Under the pieces are notes generated by a model that was not told the origin of the DNA, searched no databases, and was given only the letters and a program-made list of their open reading frames with translations. This document shows, piece by piece, positions 1-5,422 of a DNA stretch of 5,422 bases. How positions within the stretch are numbered: position 1 is the first letter of the stretch; each line of letters begins with the position of its first letter. Position numbers and translations under genes: made by a program. The stretch comes from Gammaproteobacteria bacterium (GTDB lineage: Bacteria; Pseudomonadota; Gammaproteobacteria; Eutrophobiales; Eutrophobiaceae), in NCBI GenBank assembly GCA_018676275.1, contig JABHFC010000418.1:1-5422 (forward strand), given 5' to 3'.

Positions 1-970
1 ATCTGTTCATTGTTTCCAGCAGAAGTCGATTGGCCTCCGTCGCCTTGAAATAATTGAACTCCACTGCATAATCACCCGGGTCATTAAAACTGAATTCTCG
101 TATGTTATCGATATCGACCATTTTCGGTGTGCGCATATTTATATCTTTGCGGTCGGATATAACATCAAACCACGCATCTACGTTGTCAGTGTATAACGAT
201 AACATCACGCCTTTTCTTTGACTAAGATCTTTACTTGGTTTGTGGAGACCATCTGTGCCTTCAACTGCCCTAAAGTACCCAGTCCTTGAAGTGTGATAAG
301 TCCGCGCGCCATTTTTTCTATTTACCATCGGGAAACCCAATGCATGCTCAAATAATCTTTCTACCGACTCCAGGTCCTGATAATAAAAACTGGTGATCGT
401 CGCCTTTATGCGAAGTGATGAATTATGGCTATCCTGCTGCTTTGGTTTCGCTGGCAAAGGCTTTACCTGATCTAATGCTGTCAGTAATTCAATATTCTCA
501 GCATGGCTATTTATTCTTAAGAATTGTAAATAATAATCAGCAGGATCCAGAGCAATGAAACTATGTTCAGGTGAATTTCCATCCTTCATATTTTCATGCT
601 TCATCTGAACACCCTGGCCTGAAAGATATGCGTACCATTCATCCAGCTCATCTGTCACCAGTGAGACAGTTACCGGGTGCTCTCCGCTCAGGTTGTGCTT
701 AAGCTGACTACCTCTTACCAGCGTGATATACGAAGTATCGGCAATTTGAAACATAACCGCTGTCCCATAATCCAGTACTTTATACAAACCGAGCACGTCT
801 TCATAAAAAGCCGCAGCAGCTTCAAGATTTTCATGATAGAACATGAAATTATTTGCAGTAATCCCGAATTCTTTTAAAGGACCCGAAGGTTCATCAGAAT
901 TTGAAACAGCTGAATAGACTATTGAGAAGCACATCAATAGTAAGGAAGGAAGCAGGATTCGGTATTTCAT
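1..970 (-). CDS. Exported double-VOC (glyoxalase/bleomycin-resistance fold) protein, 3' end cut by window edge
   Basis: The gene starts at ATG 970 and stays open for 323 codons to base 2, so its C-terminus lies outside the window. Residues 1-21 (MKYRILLPSL... then VYSA) form a Sec signal peptide with likely cleavage after Ala21. There is a Cys at 14, but no proper lipobox. Two VOC modules follow. The first covers about 36-155, with FYEDVLGL at 55-62 and a closing DPADYYLQF at 142-150. The second covers about 187-309, with LFEHALGF at 206-213 and a closing DPGDYAVEF at 297-305. VOC proteins include glyoxalase I, dioxygenases and antibiotic-binding proteins. The metal-binding His usual in the first strand of a module appears as Asn41 in module 1 and Ile/Thr (190-192) in module 2. 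The module 1 Glu near the end is Gln149, while Glu304 remains in module 2. A metal-independent binding role is therefore as likely as catalysis. It begins 41 bp after the amidohydrolase stop, probably in the same operon, with only a weak GAG ribosome site. The fold call is firm; the substrate is unknown. Confidence 0.85.
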   Translation of the reverse strand, partial: MKYRILLPSLLLMCFSIVYSAVSNSDEPSGPLKEFGITANNFMFYHENLEAAAAFYEDVLGLYKVLDYGTAVMFQIADTSYITLVRGSQLKHNLSGEHPVTVSLVTDELDEWYAYLSGQGVQMKHENMKDGNSPEHSFIALDPADYYLQFLRINSHAENIELLTALDQVKPLPAKPKQQDSHNSSLRIKATITSFYYQDLESVERLFEHALGFPMVNRKNGARTYHTSRTGYFRAVEGTDGLHKPSKDLSQRKGVMLSLYTDNVDAWFDVISDRKDINMRTPKMVDIDNIREFSFNDPGDYAVEFNYFKATEANRLLLETMNR

Positions 971-1011
971 AGTTTTACTCAGGATTTGTATAGGATGCTA
1001 GCACTCTAAGT

Positions 1012-2316
1012 TCATTCAGGGCTCTTATAGACAACACCATCCCGCATTACAAAAATTACATTTGATAGCTCTTCTATATGATTCAGTGGATTACCTGAAA
1101 CAGCAATAATATCTGCCGCAAAACCTGTACTTAACTGACCAATTTGATTTTGTAATCCAATAGCACTGGCCGCATTGATTGTCGCTGTTATCAGTGCCTG
1201 CTCTGAAGTCAGTCCGACTTTAAGCAACTCAGCGAACTCTCCGGCATTATCACCATGTTCTATTACACCTGTATCAGAGCCAAATGCTATTTTTACACCA
1301 TGTTTGTACGCGGCCTCTGCCGAATAAGGGTTTTCTTTTACTGACAGAAGACGTCTTAGTATTGGCTCAGGCAACCAATGTGTAGTACCACTTCGCAATG
1401 ATTCTTCTGTGTCACCAAGAGAGACTTCGAAGGCATATAGATGAGGAGAGAAATAAGCATCGCTTTTTTTCAGCAATTTCCAGGTCTCTGCGTCGGGCCA
1501 TGGTACAGTGTCGACTATATCAGCACCTGCTCTCAAGGCTGCATTTACACCACGGGCTGTATGACCATCTGCGATAACCTTGCGACCAAGAGCATGTGCG
1601 GTTTCAACAATTGCCAGCATTTCTTCGTCCGTAAAAGTCTGCTCAACGAGATATTCATCAAGTAAACTTCCAGTGTTGTAAAAATTTATCGCGTCTGCAC
1701 CCCGCTTCACCTGTTCACGTACGGCGCGACGGCAATCATCTACACCATTACAGACACCTTCAGGACCAACAATCTTTTCAACATCGCTGCGATATAAACC
1801 GGTCCTGGAATGACCGCTTGGGGATATGGGGGAACCAACCGCAATTATCCTGGGTCCAGGTAAGCGATGTTCGCGGGTCGCTTTACGTAGCGCATAGATC
1901 GCCTCTTCATGTTGACGTCGACCCGTACCCAGATCCAGTACCGTGGTAAAACCTGCATCTAGTGTCATGCGCGCGAATCGTGCTGCGGTTAATGCCAGAT
2001 CAGCCGAAGTCTCCGTCACTACGCGCAGGCTACCACCGGCTTTTACTGGCGTGGTCAGATGCACATGCAGATCAATCAATCCAGGTAAGACAAAACAACA
2101 GGAGAGATCGATGTGACGACTCCCTTCTATTTGTACATAGCCTTTCCTGATTTCGTGTATAGCTCCATTCTTAACAATCAGGCTTTGTTTACTGAGCGGA
2201 TTCTCGCCTGGCACTGACAGCAAAGTACCTGCATGTATGACAGTTGTTTCAGCTGTTACAACAGAGGCGAAGAAAACAAGTAAAATTGTACTGATTATTA
2301 ATTTAACTTTATGCAA
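1012..2316 (-). CDS. Exported amidohydrolase-superfamily protein with altered metal site
   Basis: A 434-residue protein, normal length for imidazolonepropionase-like / Xaa-Pro dipeptidase-like amidohydrolases (PF01979 type). Residues 1-22 are a Sec signal peptide ending VVTA, so it acts in the periplasm or outside the cell. Family landmarks in order: a small N-terminal beta region (about 24-78), PGLIDLHVH with His84 and His86, GHS near 168-170, a Cys189/Cys195 pair, ADGH at 249-252, GSDTG with Asp348, HGDNAGEF at 354-361, and the C-terminal GFAADIIAV and GNPL segments (398-411). His84, His86 and Asp348 match metal ligands. The position of the carbamylated Lys is Asn211, the His of the usual HAH is Asp250, and the His of the usual IEH is Thr270. 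Known relatives hydrolyse peptide-like or cyclic amide bonds. Here activity and metal content are uncertain. The start is TTG 2316, directly after an in-frame TAG, supported by AAGGGAG 9 nt upstream and by the signal peptide; no ATG fits. The gene seems more GC-rich by eye than its upstream neighbour. Confidence 0.88.
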   Translation of the reverse strand: MHKVKLIISTILLVFFASVVTAETTVIHAGTLLSVPGENPLSKQSLIVKNGAIHEIRKGYVQIEGSRHIDLSCCFVLPGLIDLHVHLTTPVKAGGSLRVVTETSADLALTAARFARMTLDAGFTTVLDLGTGRRQHEEAIYALRKATREHRLPGPRIIAVGSPISPSGHSRTGLYRSDVEKIVGPEGVCNGVDDCRRAVREQVKRGADAINFYNTGSLLDEYLVEQTFTDEEMLAIVETAHALGRKVIADGHTARGVNAALRAGADIVDTVPWPDAETWKLLKKSDAYFSPHLYAFEVSLGDTEESLRSGTTHWLPEPILRRLLSVKENPYSAEAAYKHGVKIAFGSDTGVIEHGDNAGEFAELLKVGLTSEQALITATINAASAIGLQNQIGQLSTGFAADIIAVSGNPLNHIEELSNVIFVMRDGVVYKSPE

Positions 2317-2478
2317 CTAACCACTCTCCCTTGCTGCAGTTGTCGATGTCAGGTAACGCCTGGCTTCTTCGACCCCGTCAAGCTCCCGACTCCTCCATAC
2401 TTGAAGTAAAATCTGATATTGCGTACGTGCTGAATCAACCTTACCCATAGCAGCGTATGCATGTGGTAAAAAGAGCAA
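2317..2478 (-). pseudogene. C-terminal remnant of a TPR-repeat protein
   Basis: Reading the minus strand from TTG 2478 to TAG 2317-2319 gives 53 codons. The stretch HAYAAMGKVDSARTQYQ is a good TPR helix pair (small residues and the A-x-x-x-Y spacing). It is followed by LLQVWRSREL and EEARRYL, which resembles the ending of many TPR proteins (an aromatic tryptophan helix, then a short Glu-Ala-Arg helix). I infer that it is the tail of a lost gene. An in-frame TAG lies just upstream (2479-2481), there is no ATG or convincing ribosome site, and a TPR unit alone is only part of a domain. A one-base insertion in the T5 run (2468-2472) would join it to the frame used by the upstream thioredoxin-like gene, so a broken or extended version of that gene is an alternative. 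A genuine 53-residue small protein from the TTG start cannot be excluded. Its stop abuts the amidohydrolase start. Confidence 0.5.
2326..2332 (-). promoter_or_regulatory. Ribosome binding site that supports the TTG start of the amidohydrolase
   Basis: On the minus strand AAGGGAG lies 9 nt before TTG 2316. An in-frame TAG sits immediately before that TTG, and no ATG or GTG occurs near the signal peptide, so this site decides the start. It lies inside the upstream TPR remnant reading frame. Confidence 0.6.
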
Positions 2479-2528
2479 CTAAATGATTCATATTTGTTCC
2501 CCGGGAATCTATAACTACTAAACGATGC

Positions 2529-3488
2529 CTATTTGAAACGCTGACTTCTATTAATTGCACCACGAATGATTGCCATTATGCCTTTGTCTTCAACGTAATG
2601 AAAAGCTTTCCTATAGCTGGCTAATGCCAAATAATCATTATTTAAGAACTCGTATGTTCTCGCCAATGTCATATGTAAATGACCAGCTTCCGGGAATATT
2701 TTTAGCATCATTTTTGTGATGAGGGCTGCTTCACGATATCGTCTGGAATAAAGCAGGTTATAGGCAATATAGTGATCCAATTCGTCTTCTTTAATACCTC
2801 TTTCTTTAAATTCATTTGCCATCGCATCAATATTTTTTTCGAATTCGTCAAATCCTTTTTTCTCCAGATAATTATTTACTTCACCTTCAAGAAGATAATC
2901 AGCTTGTGTATACGAGTCTCCCTTAACAATATTTAGCAAATCCTGCTCCAGAGAATCGACCGGGTACTCTACGACACGACCTAATTCCTGTTTATTTCTT
3001 TCGACAATAATCGTAGGCACACGGTAAATGTTCAGTTCTTTTTCAGCAACACCATCATGAGTTTTACGAAATTCCTGAGGTACTATTCCAACGGCATGAA
3101 CTGACAACCTATTTTCATCGAAGCCAAGCTGATCAAGAATTTTATATAGACGCGGGACTTGCTTTTTACTATCGCTACACCATGTCCCCATGAACACTGT
3201 GACTTCGAGTTCGTCCATATCAGAGAATTTGCCTGTTTTTATCTTTTCTATCACATCCTGGTTTGGTTGATAGTTTTTGTATTCTGAAAGAAACCAACTA
3301 GAATACGGTGCTCTTGTAAACCCTTCCCTGTCAACCGGGCCAATCATGTTTACATCGCCAATCCAGCTGCCCGGGCTCTCACGCTCAACATTGCATTGCT
3401 TTACCTCGCTTGCTGCAAAGCCAGAATTACTGAAAGCTAGATAAAAAATAACATGAGTTAATACAGGTATTTTGCGATTGAAATACAT
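2529..3488 (-). CDS. Exported thioredoxin-fold protein (WCxDS motif) with C-terminal TPR-like helices
   Basis: A 319-residue protein starting at ATG 3488. The N-terminus has a basic start (NRK) and a hydrophobic stretch ending SGFAA near residue 26, a Sec signal peptide. The thioredoxin fold covers about 88-190: strand EVTVFMGTWC, active site Cys104-Ser-Asp-Ser107, helix KKQVPRLYKIL, and the cis-proline segment RVPTII with Pro158. The second Cys of CxxC is Ser107, so the site is of monothiol type. The only other Cys is Cys32, soon after the signal peptide. WCxDSK followed by VPR-YKIL is, from memory, a recurring subtype of exported thioredoxin-family proteins, so the Ser is probably not a local mutation. 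Residues about 235-305 form helical TPR-like repeats (YNLLYSRRYREAALI; LARTYEFLNNDYLALASYRKA), which suggests a protein partner. Likely a periplasmic thiol or disulfide-related role; the substrate is unknown. It starts 20 bp after the Rossmann gene, so co-transcription is likely. AGG 8 nt before the ATG is a modest ribosome site. Confidence 0.85.
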   Translation of the reverse strand: MYFNRKIPVLTHVIFYLAFSNSGFAASEVKQCNVERESPGSWIGDVNMIGPVDREGFTRAPYSSWFLSEYKNYQPNQDVIEKIKTGKFSDMDELEVTVFMGTWCSDSKKQVPRLYKILDQLGFDENRLSVHAVGIVPQEFRKTHDGVAEKELNIYRVPTIIVERNKQELGRVVEYPVDSLEQDLLNIVKGDSYTQADYLLEGEVNNYLEKKGFDEFEKNIDAMANEFKERGIKEDELDHYIAYNLLYSRRYREAALITKMMLKIFPEAGHLHMTLARTYEFLNNDYLALASYRKAFHYVEDKGIMAIIRGAINRSQRFK

Positions 3489-3508
3489 CGACTCAACCTG
3501 TACTTTGA

Positions 3509-4300
3509 TTAATAACCAACTGTAAATACCTGTTGATTATAATCCCTGTTCTCAATTTCATTTAGCGTAGCTTTGGCAAGATCCCTTACATAAATAGTAT
3601 TTCTGCCTTCCTCATCGACAGGTACTTCCGAAGTAGATATACGATAACTGGATCTCGTTGTCGTACTGTCTAAATCATTATCTTTGCCTCTGTATATACC
3701 CAGAACCATTATTGGCGGTGCCAGGACAGTCCAGGACAAGTTGCTCGCCTTATACATCTCCAGTGATATTTGATGACCGAACAGCACCGCATACATGTCC
3801 GTACCTTTATCATAGTTAAAAGGTGCACCTTGCATATTTTTCTTTACCTCTTCGTAAGTACTCCCATACATTAAATTGGCGCCACCAATCTGGACTATGT
3901 ATGGTTTATTTTCCAATTGATCAAAGACCGCCAGTACATTTCTTGTGGCTGCGACCAATAATGATTTTTCAGGTGTTTTATCAGGAGACTTTGCGGTTAT
4001 AGCTATCACTATTGCATCAGCCCATTTGGCAAGTGCCATAGTGGATTCAAGATCAGTTAAATCGCCGGCAGTAGCAGTAAAATTATTATGCTTATTATTT
4101 AACTTGTCAGGATTTCGAGATACACCTTTTACTTTGTAGCCCCTTTGCAATGCCTCTTCTACTATTACCTGACCTATTCTGCCACTGGCACCATATACAA
4201 CAATATTCTTACTCTCATTTGCCTGTAGTGATTGCAGCATCAATCCATTTAACAAGATCAACACAAGCAAAGGTTTAAATACGAAATTCAGTCTGGTCAT
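3509..4300 (-). CDS. NmrA-like NAD(P)-binding Rossmann protein with N-terminal signal peptide
   Basis: I choose ATG 4300 (263 residues) over an in-frame TTG at 4324, because GAGGAG lies 7 nt before the ATG and because it gives a compact signal peptide. Residues 1-27 (MTRLNFVFKP, a leucine-rich core, then LQSLQA) look like a Sec signal peptide. The Rossmann domain begins at once: NIVVYGASGRIG with Gly37, Gly40 and Gly43 (the GxxGxxG of atypical short-chain dehydrogenases), SRNPDKL at 61-67 (Arg62 after strand 2 favours NADP), AGDLTD at 78-83, and the helix region HQISLEMYKASNLSWTVLAPP. The usual Tyr-x-x-x-Lys catalytic pair is not evident. NmrA-like and NAD(P)H-binding (PF13460-type) proteins are isomerases, reductases or redox sensors. 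Export is odd, since nicotinamide cofactors are normally cytoplasmic; a twin-arginine signal is not visible. An N-terminal membrane anchor is the alternative. It leads a probable operon with the thioredoxin-like gene 20 bp downstream. The fold call is firm; the function is unknown. Confidence 0.85.
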   Translation of the reverse strand: MTRLNFVFKPLLVLILLNGLMLQSLQANESKNIVVYGASGRIGQVIVEEALQRGYKVKGVSRNPDKLNNKHNNFTATAGDLTDLESTMALAKWADAIVIAITAKSPDKTPEKSLLVAATRNVLAVFDQLENKPYIVQIGGANLMYGSTYEEVKKNMQGAPFNYDKGTDMYAVLFGHQISLEMYKASNLSWTVLAPPIMVLGIYRGKDNDLDSTTTRSSYRISTSEVPVDEEGRNTIYVRDLAKATLNEIENRDYNQQVFTVGY

Positions 4301-4307
4301 AGAAAGT

Positions 4308-4313
4308 CTCCTC
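4308..4313 (-). promoter_or_regulatory. Strong ribosome binding site fixing the start of the Rossmann gene
   Basis: GAGGAG on the minus strand, 7 nt before ATG 4300. The longer in-frame TTG at 4324 lies upstream of this site and has no comparable site of its own. The start should therefore be 4300, removing eight residues (MKRLRRLS) from the longest open frame. Confidence 0.75.
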
Positions 4314-4336
4314 AATCTCTTCAAATAGACTGATTC

Positions 4337-4363
4337 AGTATAATCTTCTTTCTATAAGAACAA
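4337..4363 (-). promoter_or_regulatory. Candidate sigma70-type promoter for the 4300-to-1 gene run
   Basis: On the minus strand TATACT (4342-4337) matches five of six bases of the -10 consensus. TTGTTC (4363-4358) is a partial -35 at 15 bp spacing, shorter than the ideal 17. Transcription would begin near 4330 and leave a leader of about 30 nt before ATG 4300. The -35 is weak and the region is AT-rich, so a chance match is possible. It is the best candidate in the gap behind the FAH remnant. Confidence 0.35.
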
Positions 4364-4414
4364 CCAGCATCAGAACCAAATTTTTAGAAGATTTTCAACT
4401 CTTCTGGCGTCTTA

Positions 4415-4441
4415 TTCAACAGCTGGAGATGGGTTGTTGAA
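4415..4441. repeat. Short inverted repeat in the intergenic gap
   Basis: The arms TTCAACA (4415-4421) and TGTTGAA (4435-4441) are perfect over 7 bp and enclose a 13-base loop in which a few more pairs are possible. On the plus strand it is followed by A residues; on the minus strand the T run precedes the stem. It therefore lacks the U tract of an intrinsic terminator for either direction. It could be a protein-binding site, a weak hairpin between the FAH remnant and the next gene, or chance. Confidence 0.3.
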
Positions 4442-4505
4442 AAAATATGGGGAACGAAGAAAGACTGTTTAGTGCAAATACTAATTATTGTGGGGTTTTA
4501 ATCTC

Positions 4506-5384
4506 TTAAACTAATAGCCCACGACTACAAAGGTTTTTCATCAAATCATAAACACCAAAACCCCAGGGAGGAATATTATTTGTATGATCAACAATATTAA
4601 TCAGCGTTCCTATTTCGGGAGAACTTATCTTCACAACATCGCCAACTTTGTGGGTAAAACCATGTCCAGCATGATCTCTGTCATCAATTGGAGTGAACAT
4701 AGTCCCCAGAAACAGCATCAAACCATCAGGGTATTGATGATGGGAATTTATCACCTGGTTCACCAGGTCTTCAGGCTCTCTGCTGATTTTGGTCATTTGG
4801 CTTTGTCCCTTAAGATGGTATGAATCACTTCCGTCTATGCTCAAACTGACGACCGCCTGTTTTACATTGTTAATATCGAAGTTTTCATCAAATACACGAA
4901 TGAAGGGGCCAATAGAACAGGAACCATTATTATCCTTCGCTCTGCCGAGGAGCAGGGCACTACGTCCTTCAACATCACGTAAATTAACATCATTCCCCAG
5001 CGTAACTCCCAGTATTTTTCCCTTTGAGTTAACTGCTAAAACTATTTCTGGCTCAGGATTGTTCCAGCTTGACATTGGATGAATACCAATTTTATCCAGA
5101 TGGCCGACTGATGACATAATTTGTGCTTTAGTAAATACTTCTGCATCAGGTCCCAGCCCCACTTCCATATACTGTGACCACATATTTTTTTCCATCAAAT
5201 TGATTTTGAGTTTTGCGGCATCATCAGAACCCGGCTTGATGTTTAAAATGTTCTTACCAATTTCTTTGGCAAGATCATTTCTTATTAATTCTGCCAAATC
5301 CGGATCACCATCTGCCTTCTCTTCAATCACCCTTTCGATCAAGCTTACTGCAAAGGTCACACCGCAAGCTTTAATAGCCTGAAG
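4506..5384 (-). pseudogene. Fumarylacetoacetate hydrolase (FAH) family gene, 5'-truncated
   Basis: The frame from GTG 5360 to TAA 4506-4508 gives 284 residues, but recognisable family sequence extends upstream to about 5384 (LQAIKACGVTF), ending before an in-frame TAA at 5397-5399. From memory, full-length relatives of this subgroup (FAH-fold sugar-acid dehydratases or hydrolases acting on 2-keto-3-deoxy acids) have about 380-390 residues, so roughly the first 100 are missing. What remains is well conserved: GPDAEVFTK (70-78), SSWNNPEPE with Glu103 and Glu105, LGNDVNLRD with Asp124, EGRSALLLG, SCSIGPF, HQYPDG (208-213), FLGTMF, GFTHKVGD and the C-terminal NLCSRGLL. The Glu-x-Glu and Asp metal ligands are intact, so the loss is probably recent. 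GTG 5360 has no good ribosome site. There is no signal peptide; relatives are cytoplasmic. The exact substrate is not assignable. If the sequence beyond 5384 is an insertion element, the rest of the gene may lie on its far side. Confidence 0.75.
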
Positions 5385-5422
5385 TGACCTGCCCCCTTAA
5401 AACGGTACCAGTGATTAAGTTA
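5385..5422. mobile_element. Possible terminal segment of an IS3-type insertion sequence
   Basis: From 5385 the plus strand reads TGACCTGCCCCCTTAAAACG, exactly where FAH homology ends. A TG start followed by a C-run (GCCCCC) is the style of IS3-family terminal inverted repeats as I remember them. The element would extend rightwards out of the window. No transposase codons, second end or target duplication can be seen here, so the boundary could lie a few bases to either side (for example TGAAGTGACC from 5380), or the junction could be another kind of rearrangement. Confidence 0.42.

Noticed and set aside
677..877. Plus-strand open frame of 66 codons
   Set aside because: Antisense to the first VOC module, which is read with conserved motifs on the minus strand.
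912..970. Lipoprotein signal for the VOC protein (Cys14 in the hydrophobic stretch)
   Set aside because: The residues before the Cys (LLM) do not fit a lipobox, and a normal cleavage site (VYSA) follows later.
1441..1665. Plus-strand open frame of 74 codons
   Set aside because: It lies antisense inside the well-supported amidohydrolase and its translation resembles no family; a shadow of that gene.
4301..4324. TTG 4324 as the start of the Rossmann gene
   Set aside because: It adds eight basic residues ahead of the signal peptide and sits upstream of the GAGGAG site that serves ATG 4300.
4415..4441. Inverted repeat as an intrinsic terminator of the FAH gene
   Set aside because: The T run precedes the stem on the minus strand, and no U tract follows it in either direction.
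4584..5082. Two overlapping plus-strand open frames (4584-4823 and 4789-5082)
   Set aside because: Antisense to strongly conserved FAH-family sequence, with no recognisable domain and no ribosome site.

Overview
The window reads as chromosomal DNA of a Gram-negative bacterium with moderate to low GC. Four consecutive genes start with Sec-type signal peptides (basic N-terminus, hydrophobic core, small-residue cleavage site), which implies a periplasm. A gammaproteobacterium is my best guess from the protein style, but nothing in the window proves it. Every supported gene lies on the minus strand, so transcription runs from high to low coordinates.

Layout in the direction of transcription: (1) 5422-4506 holds a fumarylacetoacetate hydrolase (FAH) family gene that has lost its first third. 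Homology stops abruptly near 5384, and the bases beyond it (TGACCTGCCCCC...) look like the end of an IS3-type insertion sequence. (2) 4505-4301 is a non-coding gap with a candidate promoter and one inverted repeat. (3) 4300-3509 encodes an NmrA-like NAD(P)-binding Rossmann protein with a signal peptide. (4) 3488-2529, only 20 bp further on, encodes an exported thioredoxin-fold protein with a CxxS motif and a C-terminal TPR-like region. (5) The 212-bp gap at 2528-2317 contains an unlisted remnant: about 50 codons resembling the C-terminal end of a TPR protein, ending exactly at the TTG start of the next gene. (6) 2316-1012 encodes an exported amidohydrolase of the imidazolonepropionase/Xaa-Pro dipeptidase-like type, with three of the usual six metal-site positions substituted. 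(7) 970-1 encodes an exported double-VOC (glyoxalase-fold) protein that runs off the left edge.

Spacing and common direction suggest that 4300 to 1 is a single transcription unit of secreted proteins, probably driven from about 4330. The shared theme is exported versions of folds usually found in the cytoplasm, several without the canonical catalytic or metal residues. No pathway can be assigned from the window. Two sites look like genome erosion: the truncated FAH gene and the TPR remnant. There are no tRNA, rRNA or CRISPR features, and no gene-free stretch exceeds about 215 bp.
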